From the NCBI RefSeq assembly GCF_018304945.1, contig NZ_JAGQEE010000002.1:186001-250000 (forward strand): a stretch of 64,000 bases of DNA, in the 5' to 3' direction. The notes beneath the pieces are model-generated. The model was not told the origin of the DNA and made no database searches. It saw only the letters and a list, made by a program, of their open reading frames with translations. Positions within the stretch are counted from its first letter, which is position 1. Every line of letters starts with the position of its first letter. The DNA is from Collimonas humicola. Lineage in GTDB: Bacteria; Pseudomonadota; Gammaproteobacteria; Burkholderiales; Burkholderiaceae_D. This document shows, piece after piece, positions 54,312 through 64,000 of this stretch. The position numbers and the translations under genes were made by a program.

Positions 54312-54965
54312 ATGACCCAACCCGTCATACAAGCTCTTGGCGAAAATGCTCTGATACTGAATACCGGAGCCAGCGCCACTCTCGAATGCCAGCAACGCTT
54401 GTGGGCAATCGCGGCGAAGGCGGCGCATTGGCCGCATGTGCGCGATGTAGTTCCCGGCATGAATAACCTGACTATCCTGTTCGACCCGCTGGCCAGCGAC
54501 GGCCGGCAACTGGCGGAAAAACTCCAGGCCGCCTGGGACGCCGATTCGATCAGCCAGAAGGCCGGACGCAAAATCGACATTCCCGTGGCCTATGGCGGCG
54601 ACAACGGTCCCGACCTGGAGCAGGTGGCGCGCCATACCGGCCTGTCGCCGGCGGAAATCGTCAAGCGCCATACCGCGGCGGAGTACATCGTTTACTTCAT
54701 CGGCTTTCAACCCGGCTTCCCCTATCTGGGCGGACTCGATCCCAAACTGGCCACGCCGCGCCGCAGCGAACCGCGCCTGCTCGTGCCGGCCGGCTCGGTC
54801 GGCATCGGCGGCAGCCAGACCGGCATCTATCCGGCCGCCTCTCCCGGGGGCTGGCAGCTGATCGGCCGCAGCGAGCTGCAGCTGTTCGATCCCGGCGCCA
54901 ATCCGCCCACCCTGCTGCAACCGGGCGACCGCGTGCGCTTCGTCGCCAGCGAGGTGGCGGCATGA
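54312..54965 (+). CDS. pxpB: 5-oxoprolinase subunit PxpB
   Basis: A 217-aa protein with the KipI/PxpB features PGMNNLTILFDP, EYIVYFIGFQPGFPYLGGLD, VPAGSVGIGGSQTGIYP and SPGGWQLIGRS. With PxpA and PxpC it hydrolyses 5-oxoproline to glutamate using ATP. The ATG at 54312 lies ten bases after AAGGA. Its stop overlaps the start of pxpC as ATGA. Confidence 0.93.
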   Translation: MTQPVIQALGENALILNTGASATLECQQRLWAIAAKAAHWPHVRDVVPGMNNLTILFDPLASDGRQLAEKLQAAWDADSISQKAGRKIDIPVAYGGDNGPDLEQVARHTGLSPAEIVKRHTAAEYIVYFIGFQPGFPYLGGLDPKLATPRRSEPRLLVPAGSVGIGGSQTGIYPAASPGGWQLIGRSELQLFDPGANPPTLLQPGDRVRFVASEVAA

Positions 54966-55939
54966 TCAAGATCATCCGCGCCGGCCGCATCAATTCGGTC
55001 CAGGACATGGGCCGCGACGGCTTCCGCCATCTCGGCATCTGCCAGTCGGGCGCGCTGGACCGCACCGCGCTGGCCATCGCCAATCTGCTGGTCGGCAATC
55101 CGCGCGACTGCGCCGCCATCGAATTCACGCTCGGTCCCTGCGAACTGGCCTTTACTACCGACACGCGCATCGCCCTCGGCGGCGCCGATTTCGGCGCGAC
55201 TCTCGACGGCCAGCCGCTGCTGCCGTGGTGGAGCGTATGCGCGCGCGCCGGCCAGACCCTGAAGCTGAACGCTGCCCGGCATGGCATGCGCAGTTACCTG
55301 GCGGTGGCCGGCGGCATCAATTCCGCCGCCCAGCTGGGCTCGCGCGCCACCGATCTGCAGGCCGGCTTCGGCGGCCACGGCGGCCGCGCCTTGACCGAAG
55401 GCGACGGCCTCTCCGCCGGCGTGCCAGATAACCCGGCCGCCGCAGTCCACAAGGCCGCGGCATTCGGCGTGCGCGCGCCATCCTGGTACGACGCCGACGA
55501 TACGGAAACACTGGAGATCCGCGTCATCCCCGGCCCCGAATACGACTTGTTCAGCGCCGCCGCGCAAAAGACTTTCTGGAACAGCAGCTGGACCCTGACG
55601 CCGCAAAGCAACCGCATGGGTTTCCGCCTCAGCGGTCCGGAGCTGAAGATCAAGAAAAGCGGCGACCTGCTGTCGCATGGCGTGCTGCCGGGCGTGATCC
55701 AGGTGCCGCCGGCCGGCCAGCCTATCGTGCTGATGGCCGACGCCCAGACCACCGGCGGCTATCCGAAGATCGGCGTGGTGATCGGCGCCGACCTGGCCCG
55801 GCTGGCGCAGCTGCGCTTCAACCGCACTTTACAGTTTGTCGAAACCGACGCCGATGCTGCGCGCGCGGCGCTGCGCGAGGAGGCTTTGTATCTCCAACAG
55901 ATAGCAACCGCGATGCACTGGCTGCGTCCGGCCAAATAG
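54962..55939 (+). CDS. pxpC: 5-oxoprolinase subunit PxpC
   Basis: A 325-aa protein of the KipA/PxpC family: SVQDMGRDGFRHLGICQSGA at the start, GMRSYLAVAGGINS, ESNRMG-like QSNRMGFRLSGPEL and SHGVLPGVIQVPPAGQPIVLMADAQTTGGYP. Full length. It forms the biotin-carboxylase-like cyclophilin-fold subunit with PxpB and is overlapped with it. Confidence 0.95.
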   Translation: MIKIIRAGRINSVQDMGRDGFRHLGICQSGALDRTALAIANLLVGNPRDCAAIEFTLGPCELAFTTDTRIALGGADFGATLDGQPLLPWWSVCARAGQTLKLNAARHGMRSYLAVAGGINSAAQLGSRATDLQAGFGGHGGRALTEGDGLSAGVPDNPAAAVHKAAAFGVRAPSWYDADDTETLEIRVIPGPEYDLFSAAAQKTFWNSSWTLTPQSNRMGFRLSGPELKIKKSGDLLSHGVLPGVIQVPPAGQPIVLMADAQTTGGYPKIGVVIGADLARLAQLRFNRTLQFVETDADAARAALREEALYLQQIATAMHWLRPAK

Positions 55940-55945
55940 GAGCAG

Positions 55946-56749
55946 ATGATGCCCAGGAAAGATAAACGACAGCAGGTAGACCTCAACGCCGATCTCGGCG
56001 AACAGAGCGACGGCAGCGATGAAGCGCTGCTGGCCCTGGTCAGCTCGGCCAATATTGCCTGCGGCTGGCACGCCGGCAGCGCCCTGATGATGCAGCAATG
56101 CGTGCAGTGGGCCGTGGCGCAAGGAGTCGCCATCGGCGCCCATCCGAGTTTTCCCGACCGCGATAATTTCGGCCGCACCGAAATGCAGTTGCCGGCCAAC
56201 GAAATCTATAGCGGCGTGCAATACCAGATCGGTGCATTGGCGGCGATCGCCGGCGCCCATGGCGCGCAGCTTGCGCACGTCAAGCCGCACGGCGCGCTGT
56301 ACAACATGGCGGCGCGCGACGCCGCGCTGGCCGACACCATCGTCGCCGCGATCCGCGATGTCGATCCGTCGCTGGCGCTGTTCGGCCTGGCCGGCAGCGA
56401 ACTGATCGCCGCCGCCCACCGCGCCGGCCTGCCCGCGGTGGAAGAAGTCTTCGCCGACCGCGGCTACATGGCCGACGGCAGCCTGGTCAAGCGCGGCACG
56501 CCGGGCGCCCTGATCGAAGATGGAGAGCAGGCACTGGCACAAACCATGCATATGATCCGCGAGGGCAAGGTCCACGCAATCGACGGCAGCTGGCCGGCGG
56601 TGCGGGCCGATACGGTCTGCCTGCACGGCGATGGCGCGCATGCGCTGGAATTTGCGCGGCGCATCCATGCCGAACTGACACAGCAGGGCATCGCCATCCG
56701 CGCGCCGCAGATGAGCAGCGACGAGGCCTTGTTTCCCCTGCTCGGATGA
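55946..56749 (+). CDS. pxpA: 5-oxoprolinase subunit PxpA (LamB/YcsF)
   Basis: A 267-aa protein: [57 protein letters not shown] and [20 protein letters not shown] are LamB/YcsF motifs. It carries the ring-opening activity of the 5-oxoprolinase complex. It starts six bases after the pxpC stop with AGGAG upstream. Confidence 0.95.
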   Translation: MMPRKDKRQQVDLNADLGEQSDGSDEALLALVSSANIACGWHAGSALMMQQCVQWAVAQGVAIGAHPSFPDRDNFGRTEMQLPANEIYSGVQYQIGALAAIAGAHGAQLAHVKPHGALYNMAARDAALADTIVAAIRDVDPSLALFGLAGSELIAAAHRAGLPAVEEVFADRGYMADGSLVKRGTPGALIEDGEQALAQTMHMIREGKVHAIDGSWPAVRADTVCLHGDGAHALEFARRIHAELTQQGIAIRAPQMSSDEALFPLLG

Positions 56750-56829
56750 TTTTTCGACAGACGCTTCAATCACGTAGTCAATAAAATCGGCGGCGCTGCA
56801 ACGACCGCCATCAACATGAGGAGATAGCA

Positions 56830-57561
56830 ATGACTGTAACGGAATTACTGCCGCTGATAGGGATACCCATCGTGGTAGCTGGCTTTGCATTTAAATTCAA
56901 CCCCTTGCTGGTGGTTACCGTGGCGGGCCTGGCGACCGGGCTGTCGGTCGGCATGGATCTCGGCACCCTGCTGGAAACCTTTGGCGAAAAATTCGTCAAC
57001 AGCCGTTCGCTGGCGACCTTCCTGCTGATCCTGCCGGTCATCGGCCTGCTGGAAAGCTACGGACTGAAAGAGCGCGCGCAAGACTGGATCGCCAGCCTGG
57101 CGAACGCCACTTCGGCCCGCATCCTGATGCTGTACTTCGTGCTGCGCCAGGGCCTGGGCGCGCTCGGCCTGACCTATATCGGCGGCCAGGCGCAAACCGT
57201 GCGGCCCTTGCTGGCGCCGATGGTGGAAGGCGCCGCCGTCGCCAAATACGGCGAGCTGCCGCTGCCCATCCGCGACAAGATCCGCGCCCATGCCGCCGCC
57301 TGCGACAACATCGCGGTGTTCTTCGGCGAAGACATTTTCATCGCCTTCGGCGCAGTGCTGCTGATGGATGCCTTCCTCAAGGAAAACGGCATCACCAATA
57401 TCGAGCCGCTGCATCTCGGCCTGTGGGCCATCCCCACCGCCATCGCTGCGCTGATCATCCACATGGTGCGCCTGGCGCGGCTCGACGCCAGCATACGGCG
57501 CGATGTCGAAGCCTGGAAAAAATCTGAAGGCGGGTCCGAAGGTAAAGAGGTGGCAGCATGA
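56830..57561 (+). CDS. DUF969 membrane protein (probable 5-oxoproline-linked transporter subunit)
   Basis: A 243-aa membrane protein: PLIGIPIVVAGFAFKFNPLL, LVVTVAGLATGLSVGMDL, LGLTYIGGQAQTVRPLLAPM and AAACDNIAVFFGEDIFIA are DUF969 features. About six membrane helices. In many bacteria it is paired with DUF979 next to pxpABC and pcp, and the pair is suspected to import 5-oxoproline. Its stop overlaps the next start (ATGA). Confidence 0.9.
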   Translation: MTVTELLPLIGIPIVVAGFAFKFNPLLVVTVAGLATGLSVGMDLGTLLETFGEKFVNSRSLATFLLILPVIGLLESYGLKERAQDWIASLANATSARILMLYFVLRQGLGALGLTYIGGQAQTVRPLLAPMVEGAAVAKYGELPLPIRDKIRAHAAACDNIAVFFGEDIFIAFGAVLLMDAFLKENGITNIEPLHLGLWAIPTAIAALIIHMVRLARLDASIRRDVEAWKKSEGGSEGKEVAA

Positions 57562-58544
57562 AGACTTTCCTGACCATCAACGAAATCTATTACCTGGTCG
57601 GCATCATCGTCATGCTGCTGGTCGGCATGACGCTGCGCGACAAGGGCAATCCCAAGCGCCTGACCACGGCGCTGTTCTGGTTCCTGTTCGGTTCGGTCTT
57701 CCTGTTCGGCGACATGCTGGTGGCCGGCCTCGGCAAACCGATGGCGTATCGCGTCATCGGCGTCATGGTGGTGGCGATTTCGCTCATCGCCGGTTGCGGC
57801 CTGCTGTCTGTCGGCACGTATCTGCAGCGCAGCGCAGCTGACCGCCAGGCATCGGCCAACCGCTTCGGCAACTGGATCTTCCTGCCGGCGCTGCTGATTC
57901 CGCTGGTCACCGTGCTGTGCACCGTACTGCTGAAGAACGTCGCCATCGGCGGCGTCTACCTGCTCGACCAGAAACAGCTGACCCTGGCCGCCCTGTGCAT
58001 CGCCAGCGTCTGCGCCATCCTGGCCGGCTGGAAACTGACCGGCGGCACGCCGCTGCAAGCGGTGCGCGAATCGCGGCGGCTGGTCGACGCTATCGGCTGG
58101 GCTGCGATCCTGCCGCAGATGCTGGCGATGCTGGGCGGCGTCTTCGTCGCTGCGCAGACCGGGAAATCGGTGCAGGAAGTCGTGACCCTGTTCGTCAATC
58201 CGGACAGCCGTTTCCTGCTGGTGATGATTTACTGCGTCGGCATGGCCTTGTTCACCATGATCATGGGCAACGCCTTTGCCGCCTTCCCGGTGATGACGGC
58301 CGGCATCGCCCTGCCATTCCTGATCACGGGCCAGCATGCCGACCCGGCGCCGCTGGTCACCATCGGCATGCTGGCCGGTTACTGCGGCACGCTGATGACG
58401 CCGATGGCAGCCAACTACAATATCGTGCCGGCGGCGCTGCTGGAGCTCACGGACAAGTACAAGGTGATCAAGATACAGATCCCCACTGCCGTGACACTGC
58501 TGATGGCCAACATACTGCTGATGTACTTCATCGTCTTCCGCTAA
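57558..58544 (+). CDS. DUF979 membrane protein, partner of the DUF969 protein
   Basis: A 328-aa protein with about nine membrane helices. It begins MKTFLTINEIYYLVGIIVML and includes GNAFAAFPVMTAGIALPFLI and GYCGTLMTPMAANYNIVPAAL, conserved in DUF979. It overlaps the DUF969 gene by four bases, so the two are probably made in equal amounts as one complex. Transport function is inferred from context only. Confidence 0.9.
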   Translation: MKTFLTINEIYYLVGIIVMLLVGMTLRDKGNPKRLTTALFWFLFGSVFLFGDMLVAGLGKPMAYRVIGVMVVAISLIAGCGLLSVGTYLQRSAADRQASANRFGNWIFLPALLIPLVTVLCTVLLKNVAIGGVYLLDQKQLTLAALCIASVCAILAGWKLTGGTPLQAVRESRRLVDAIGWAAILPQMLAMLGGVFVAAQTGKSVQEVVTLFVNPDSRFLLVMIYCVGMALFTMIMGNAFAAFPVMTAGIALPFLITGQHADPAPLVTIGMLAGYCGTLMTPMAANYNIVPAALLELTDKYKVIKIQIPTAVTLLMANILLMYFIVFR

Positions 58545-58553
58545 GGAGCAAAC

Positions 58554-59564
58554 ATGCATCTCACACTTGACCAGGTCTCGGCTTTCGCGGCATTGCCGTT
58601 GCGCTCGCTGCGCCATGAATATCCGAACCACATCATGCACGCCCTCAACAACGCCGGCGACGTGCTCTCCCCGCGCACCCTGCATCCGGTGTTCTACGGC
58701 TGCTACGACTGGCATTCGGCGGTGCACGGCTACTGGCTGCTGGCGCGCTGCTCCCGCCTGTATCCGGCGCTGCCGCAGCAGGCCGAGATCGCGGCGCTGT
58801 TCAAGGAGCATTTCACGGTCGCCAACATGCAGCAGGAACTGGCCTACTTCCAGGCGCCGGGACGGGTCTCTTTCGAACGCCCGTACGGCTGGGCCTGGAT
58901 CGTGGCGCTGGCGCAGGAGCTGGATACCTGGCAGCATCCGGAAGCCAAGACCTGGCTCGCCGCGATGGAGCCGCTGGTGGCGGAAATCCGCAGCCGCGTG
59001 TTCAGCTATTTCGCCAAGCTCAGCTATGCGATCCGGGTCGGCACCCATTACAACAGCGCGTTCGCCCTCAAGCTGATCCTGGATTTCGCCCGACACCGCA
59101 AGGATGCGGAACTGGAAAGCGCCGTGGTCAACTCTGCCTGCCGTTACTTCATGGGCGACAGCAATTACCCGGCGCACTACGAACCGGGCGGCGACGAGTT
59201 CCTGTCGGCGGCGCTGACGGAAGCCTTGCTGATGAGCGACGTGCTGGAAGCGGATGTGTTCCCCGACTGGTTCGCGCAATACCTGCCGGCGCTGGGCGAT
59301 ATCGAGCGCCTGATGAATCCGGCCGACGTCAGCGATCACAGCGATCCCAAGATCGCCCACCTGAACGGCCTGAACCTGAGCCGCGCGTGGTGCATGAAGC
59401 GGATCGCCCGGCGCCTGCCGGAAAGCGATCCGGCAGGCGCCATCCTGAGCGCGGCGGCGCGGCGCCATATCGAAGCCGGCCTGCCGAACGTGGTCAGCGG
59501 CGAGTACGCCGGCGAACACTGGCTGGCGACCTTCGCCATGCTGGCGCTGGAACCGCTCAACTAA
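58554..59564 (+). CDS. DUF2891-family protein
   Basis: A 336-aa soluble protein: LRSLRHEYPNHIMHALNNAG, HPVFYGCYDWHSAVHGYWLL, YGWAWIVALAQELDTW and VGTHYNSAFALKLILDFARH, which I recognise as DUF2891, probably an alpha/alpha-barrel. Function unknown. Nine bases after the DUF979 gene with AGGAG upstream, so part of the same operon. Confidence 0.9.
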   Translation: MHLTLDQVSAFAALPLRSLRHEYPNHIMHALNNAGDVLSPRTLHPVFYGCYDWHSAVHGYWLLARCSRLYPALPQQAEIAALFKEHFTVANMQQELAYFQAPGRVSFERPYGWAWIVALAQELDTWQHPEAKTWLAAMEPLVAEIRSRVFSYFAKLSYAIRVGTHYNSAFALKLILDFARHRKDAELESAVVNSACRYFMGDSNYPAHYEPGGDEFLSAALTEALLMSDVLEADVFPDWFAQYLPALGDIERLMNPADVSDHSDPKIAHLNGLNLSRAWCMKRIARRLPESDPAGAILSAAARRHIEAGLPNVVSGEYAGEHWLATFAMLALEPLN

Positions 59565-59576
59565 GGCCGGCACAAC

Positions 59577-60230
59577 ATGACCCAGCCAATTATTCTGCTT
59601 ACCGGCTTCGAACCGTTCGAGCAGGAACCGCTCAATCCCTCCTGGGAAGCGGTGCGCGCGCTCGAAGGCTGGCAATGCGAGGGCGCGCGAGTGGTGGCGC
59701 GCCAGCTGCCATGCGTATTCGGCACGGCACTGCAAGCGCTGGATGAACTGCTGGCCGAGTTCAAGCCGATGCTGGTGCTGTGCGTCGGCCAGGCCGGCGG
59801 CCGCAGCCAGCTGTCGCTGGAGCGGATCGCGATCAATGTCGACGATGCACGGATTGCCGACAACGCCGGCCGCCAGCCGATCGACCAGCCGATCTGCGGC
59901 GACGGCCCGGCCGCCTATTTCTCGACCTTGCCGATCAAGGGCATGGTGAAGGCGATGCGCGCCGCCGGCGCACCGGCCGAAGTATCGCAAACCGCCGGCA
60001 CCTTCGTCTGCAACCATGTGTTCTACGGCTTGATGCATAGCCTGGCGCAGCGGGCGCCGGCAGTGCGCGGCGGCTTCCTCCATATCCCGTACATCCCGTC
60101 GCAGGCGGCGCGCCATCCAGGCCAGCCGAGCCTGGCGCTGGATACCGTGATCGACGGCTTGCGCGCGGCTCTCCAGAGCGCCATGACCTTGCAGCAGGAT
60201 GTGCTTGAGGGCGGCGGCCAGCTGCATTGA
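59577..60230 (+). CDS. pcp: Pyrrolidone-carboxylate peptidase
   Basis: A 217-aa C15 cysteine peptidase: ILLTGFEPFEQEPLNPSWEA at the start, catalytic Cys in QTAGTFVCNHVFYGLMH (near 145) and His in GGFLHIPYIPSQAA (near 168); the Glu is near 80. It removes N-terminal pyroglutamate from peptides, giving 5-oxoproline for PxpABC. Twelve bases after the DUF2891 gene. Confidence 0.95.
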   Translation: MTQPIILLTGFEPFEQEPLNPSWEAVRALEGWQCEGARVVARQLPCVFGTALQALDELLAEFKPMLVLCVGQAGGRSQLSLERIAINVDDARIADNAGRQPIDQPICGDGPAAYFSTLPIKGMVKAMRAAGAPAEVSQTAGTFVCNHVFYGLMHSLAQRAPAVRGGFLHIPYIPSQAARHPGQPSLALDTVIDGLRAALQSAMTLQQDVLEGGGQLH

Positions 60231-60349
60231 ATGGCAGCCCGGCAGGCCCGGCGAATTTCCTGATTGCTGGCGGGGCCGATCTTGTATCATAGGCGCAACC
60301 GGGGTAGCCTGATGCGCCCCGATGATCGAGTCTAGCTACAGGAACCCGT

Positions 60350-60766
60350 ATGTCGGAAACTCAAGTCGTCGTCGTAAGTCCGGAAGGCGAGCTGTACGCT
60401 GGCAGCGCCGGATTGGTCACCTTGCCGGGCATCGAGGGCTCGCTCGGTATCCTGCCCGGCCACACGCCGCTGCTGACGCGCCTGAGGCCTGGCGCAGTCC
60501 ACATCAAACGGCCGTCGGGCGAAGACGATTTTATCTATGTCGCCGGCGGCTACGCAGAAATCCAGCCGCATTCCGTCACCATCCTGGCCGATACCGCGAT
60601 CCGCGGCAAAGACCTGGACGAAGCCAAGGCCATGCAGGCGCGGCAACAGGCCGAGGAGCGCTTGCAGAACCTGCATTCGGATATCGACTATGCGCTGGCG
60701 CAAGCCGAGCTGGCGCAGGCGACTGCCCAGCTGGCGACGCTGGCGCAAATGCGGCGCGGAAAATAA
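60350..60766 (+). CDS. atpC: F-type ATP synthase epsilon subunit, isolated copy
   Basis: A 138-aa protein: [60 protein letters not shown] and the C-terminal helical hairpin ([16 protein letters not shown]). Normal length for AtpC, which couples and inhibits the F1 rotor. No other atp gene lies near it, so it is either a second copy or relocated. AGGAA precedes the ATG. Confidence 0.9.
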   Translation: MSETQVVVVSPEGELYAGSAGLVTLPGIEGSLGILPGHTPLLTRLRPGAVHIKRPSGEDDFIYVAGGYAEIQPHSVTILADTAIRGKDLDEAKAMQARQQAEERLQNLHSDIDYALAQAELAQATAQLATLAQMRRGK

Positions 60767-60805
60767 AGCGGGCGAGACGGTAGGCTTAGGCCTCGCCCTC
60801 AACCG

Positions 60806-61363
60806 TCAGCGCGGTTGCGGCCTGTCGCGGCCCGGCCTGTTCTGACCCGGCGGCGGACGCTGGCCATTCCCGAAATCCGGCCGATGCGGCCGCTGTGGAA
60901 AGACGCCTGGCGGCTTCGGCCTTGGCGGCGGCGGTCGCACCATGGGGGGCCGCGGGCGATGCGGCCGGTGCGCCCAATGCGACTGCTGGCCGTACCACGG
61001 ACGGCCGCGATAATACCGGCCCCAATAGCTGCCGATGGAAAACGCGATAATCGGCAGTCCGATCGCGCTGCCGTAGGTGATCAGCGGTACCTGGTTGCCC
61101 TGGTAGGGATAATTCAGGTTGCGGGCGTAAACCCAGCCGCGATTGCCATCCTGCAAAATAACGTCGCACCAGCTATAGCCGTTCACGCAACCGGCTACCT
61201 GCACCGGCGTGCCCGGCCCCAGCTGGGCCACCAGCGGATAATCGCGCGCCGGGCCGGCGCGCAGATTGACGGGCTTGCTGGTGAAGGCCTGCTGAGCCGC
61301 GGCGGCCAGCGGAGCGGCAAGGCAGGCGGCGGCAATCAGGGAAATCAGATGGTTGCGGATCAT
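60806..61363 (-). CDS. Secreted SH3-domain protein with Pro/Arg-rich tail
   Basis: A 185-aa protein with signal peptide (ending LAAAAQ) and a bacterial SH3 domain (about 27-82: TSKPVNLRAGPARDYPLVAQ, PVQVAGCVNGYSWCDVILQD, RGWVYARNL). After a YGSAIGLPIIAFSIGSYWGR segment the tail is Pro/Arg/His-rich, a known layout in betaproteobacterial cell-envelope proteins. It probably binds cell wall. Function unknown. Confidence 0.82.
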   Translation of the reverse strand: MIRNHLISLIAAACLAAPLAAAAQQAFTSKPVNLRAGPARDYPLVAQLGPGTPVQVAGCVNGYSWCDVILQDGNRGWVYARNLNYPYQGNQVPLITYGSAIGLPIIAFSIGSYWGRYYRGRPWYGQQSHWAHRPHRPRPPMVRPPPPRPKPPGVFPQRPHRPDFGNGQRPPPGQNRPGRDRPQPR

Positions 61364-61476
61364 AGGCGGGCTCCCGAAGGTACGGCAATCGATGCGGCGT
61401 CTTGTTCAAGCGTTTTCAAGGATACCCTTAAAAACTTGCGTCACAACAATGGAAATGTGCTTTTCCCAAGCCGATC

Positions 61477-62379
61477 CTATTCTGAACCTGCCAGGCTGGC
61501 ACGCAGCATTTCGATAAACAGGCGCAAGCCGGTAGGCAGCTGGCGCCGGCTTGGGTAATACAAGAAAAATCCCGGCATGGGCGGACACCAGTCGTCCAGC
61601 ACCCGCAGCAGTCGCCCTTGCGCGATCCATTCCCTGGCTTGTTCTTCGTACAGATAGCTCAGGCCGATGCCGTCCAGCGCCGCCCTCAGCATCAGCTCAT
61701 CGTCGTCCAGCAGCAAGGGGCCGTCGACTGTCACCGCCAGCGTCTCGCCATCTTTGGCGAATTCCCAGGCATACAGCACGCCGCTGGGAAAACGGCGGCC
61801 GATGCAGGCGTGCTGCTTCAGATCCTGCGGCTGCCGCGGCAAGCCGCGCCGGGCTGCATACATGGGCGCAGCCACTACGATCAGGCGCAGCGGCGGCCCC
61901 ATCGGCAGCGCGATCATGTCGCGCGCCAGGCTTTCGCCGAAACGGATGCCGGCATCGAAGCCCTGGGCGACGATATTGACCAGGCTGTCGTCGGTCACCA
62001 CTTCCAGCCGGATCTGCGGATAGGCAGCCAGGAAACGCGCAAAGATCGGCGCCAGCAGCCAGCGCGCCGCCGTGCGCGGCACATTCAGGCGCAAGCTGCC
62101 GCGCGGCGTATCGCGGAACTGGTTGACCTGATCCAGCGCCTCGCCGATTTCGCGCAAGGCCGGCGCCAGCCGCGCCAGCAGTTGTTCGCCAGCCTCGGTC
62201 GGAGTCACGCTGCGGGTGGTGCGGTTGAGCAGGCGCACTCCCAGCCGGGTTTCCAGCGTACGCATGGCGTGGCTCAGCGCTGATGCGGAAACCCCGCATT
62301 CCGGCGCCGCCTTGCTAAAGCTGCGATGGCGGGCAACGCTGGCGAAAGCGTCCAGTTCATTCAGGTCGGGCTTGTCCAT
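61477..62379 (-). CDS. LysR-family transcriptional regulator
   Basis: A 300-aa LysR regulator: helix-turn-helix LNELDAFASVARHRSFSKAA then PECGVSASALSHAMRTLETR (about 5-45), and a substrate domain with DAGIRFGESLARDMIALPMG. It is divergent from the aldo-keto reductase gene 102 bases away and probably regulates it. Effector unknown. Confidence 0.92.
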   Translation of the reverse strand: MDKPDLNELDAFASVARHRSFSKAAPECGVSASALSHAMRTLETRLGVRLLNRTTRSVTPTEAGEQLLARLAPALREIGEALDQVNQFRDTPRGSLRLNVPRTAARWLLAPIFARFLAAYPQIRLEVVTDDSLVNIVAQGFDAGIRFGESLARDMIALPMGPPLRLIVVAAPMYAARRGLPRQPQDLKQHACIGRRFPSGVLYAWEFAKDGETLAVTVDGPLLLDDDELMLRAALDGIGLSYLYEEQAREWIAQGRLLRVLDDWCPPMPGFFLYYPSRRQLPTGLRLFIEMLRASLAGSE

Positions 62380-62385
62380 TGATGA

Positions 62386-63489
<1,104 letters not shown>

Positions 63490-63527
63490 TCGGAGCGGCT
63501 GCGCAAGCCTCGATGCTGTAAAAAGAA

Positions 63528-63558
63528 AAGCCATATCGCTCAATGAGAGATATGGCTT
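63528..63558 (+). terminator. Hairpin after the aldo/keto reductase gene
   Basis: AAGCCATATC at 63528-63537 pairs with GATATGGCTT at 63549-63558, with CTC/GAG pairing inside the loop. The T-run is weak (TTCTT), so termination efficiency is uncertain. Confidence 0.6.
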
Positions 63559-63689
63559 CTTACGCATCAGCGCCAGAATTCGGTGAGCTGCTCGGCTAGG
63601 GCTTTGCCTCGACTGTAATCATCGCGGTAATTGTTGTGCGAAATTTCTTACATTTAAAAATACTAGCCAAATTGAAAATTCCCTCGTGC

Positions 63690-64000
63690 TCAGCCAAAAG
63701 TGAAGGCAAATGCGCCGACGCCCGCATCGAGAAAACGAATTTCGAAGGTGTGCTCCTTCACCTTGCCGGACTGGCGCACGAGCTGGTAAAGGCGAGCCTC
63801 CGTGACGACGCCGTTGCCTTCCGCATCGGTATCTGAACCGTGATCTGCGCCAGGTGCGTGACCATCGATCCTGACTTGAAAACGCACCGGCATGCCGTCG
63901 GCGCGCGGCCCAAGAACCAAGTGCAAATCGCGCGCGTTGAAGCGATACGCAATACTGCCGTCCGCACGGTTCAGATTCGCACGTTCCGCGCCAACGGTCC
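63690..64000 (-). CDS. DipZ-like cytochrome c biogenesis/thioredoxin protein, C-terminal fragment (window edge)
   Basis: The last 103 codons of a gene that enters from the right edge. The sequence (TVGAERANLNRADGSIAYRF, ARDLHLVLGPRADGMPVRFQ, FEIRFLDAGVGAFAFTFG) matches the C-terminal carbohydrate-binding-like domain of DipZ-type proteins, which join a CcdA membrane part, a thioredoxin domain and this domain. The other domains are outside the window. Confidence 0.78.
   Translation of the reverse strand, partial: TVGAERANLNRADGSIAYRFNARDLHLVLGPRADGMPVRFQVRIDGHAPGADHGSDTDAEGNGVVTEARLYQLVRQSGKVKEHTFEIRFLDAGVGAFAFTFG

Noticed and set aside
57174-60290. A 1038-codon open frame on the minus strand opposite the DUF969-pcp operon
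   Set aside because: It is antisense to five well-recognised genes and shows no protein motif; long antisense frames are expected in GC-rich coding DNA.

Overview
The window looks like the chromosome of a GC-rich betaproteobacterium, most probably Oxalobacteraceae (Collimonas-like). This is inferred from the proteobacterial-type GshA start, the torF-glnK-amtB operon, a DUF3567 protein, the rsmI/lpoA/yraN/diaA/dolP neighbourhood and the overall codon use. No rRNA or tRNA gene and no CRISPR array was seen.

Layout. (1) 1-9057: backbone. It holds the 5' end of gshA, an acetyltransferase, a nitrogen-regulated torF-glnK-amtB operon with a recognisable sigma-54 promoter and paired NtrC-like sites, a MocR-type regulator coupled to a secreted alpha/beta hydrolase, another acetyltransferase, ubiK, and the 5' part of comM. 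(2) 9058-41589: a 32.5-kb, more AT-rich genomic island inserted inside comM. Joining the two flanks restores a 509-codon comM in frame. (3) 41590-64000: backbone. It holds the 3' part of comM, small conserved genes, a TrmB-like methyltransferase, kup, divergent rsmI / lpoA-yraN-diaA-dolP, lemA plus an M48 peptidase, a TlpA-like thioredoxin, a MarR-like regulator, a complete 5-oxoproline cluster (pxpBCA, DUF969/DUF979 membrane pair, DUF2891, pcp), an orphan atpC-like gene, an SH3 protein, a divergent lysR/aldo-keto reductase pair, and the C-terminal end of a DipZ-like protein.

The island is an anti-phage armoury carried by a tyrosine-recombinase element. Its right end holds a tightly overlapping four-gene module: two proteins of about 730 aa with recombinase-type C-terminal motifs, a 208-aa coiled-coil protein and a 488-aa integrase. 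Both ends carry GTTGTTCAC repeats and inverted GTAGTCC-type repeats. Cargo in order: a Gabija-like pair (gajA/gajB); small proteins and a possible ADP-ribosyltransferase-like protein; a 718-aa PD-(D/E)XK protein; a Septu-like ATPase/HNH pair; a 535-aa PD-(D/E)XK protein next to a fused ATPase-TOPRIM (DUF4435-like) protein that recalls PARIS; small genes under XRE and LexA-type control; a TetR/VOC pair; an ApeA-like HEPN protein coupled to a tiny membrane protein; an AAA+ / unknown / DEDDh-exonuclease operon; and an orphan C-protein-like XRE regulator.

The best candidates for undescribed biology are the PD-(D/E)XK + ATPase-TOPRIM pair (20734-24228), the AAA+/exonuclease operon (30174-32858), the small membrane ORF coupled to the ApeA-like gene (28192-30020), and the two XRE regulators whose upstream sites repeat with the same 15-bp period. 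All functional assignments rest on motifs read by eye; no database search was run.
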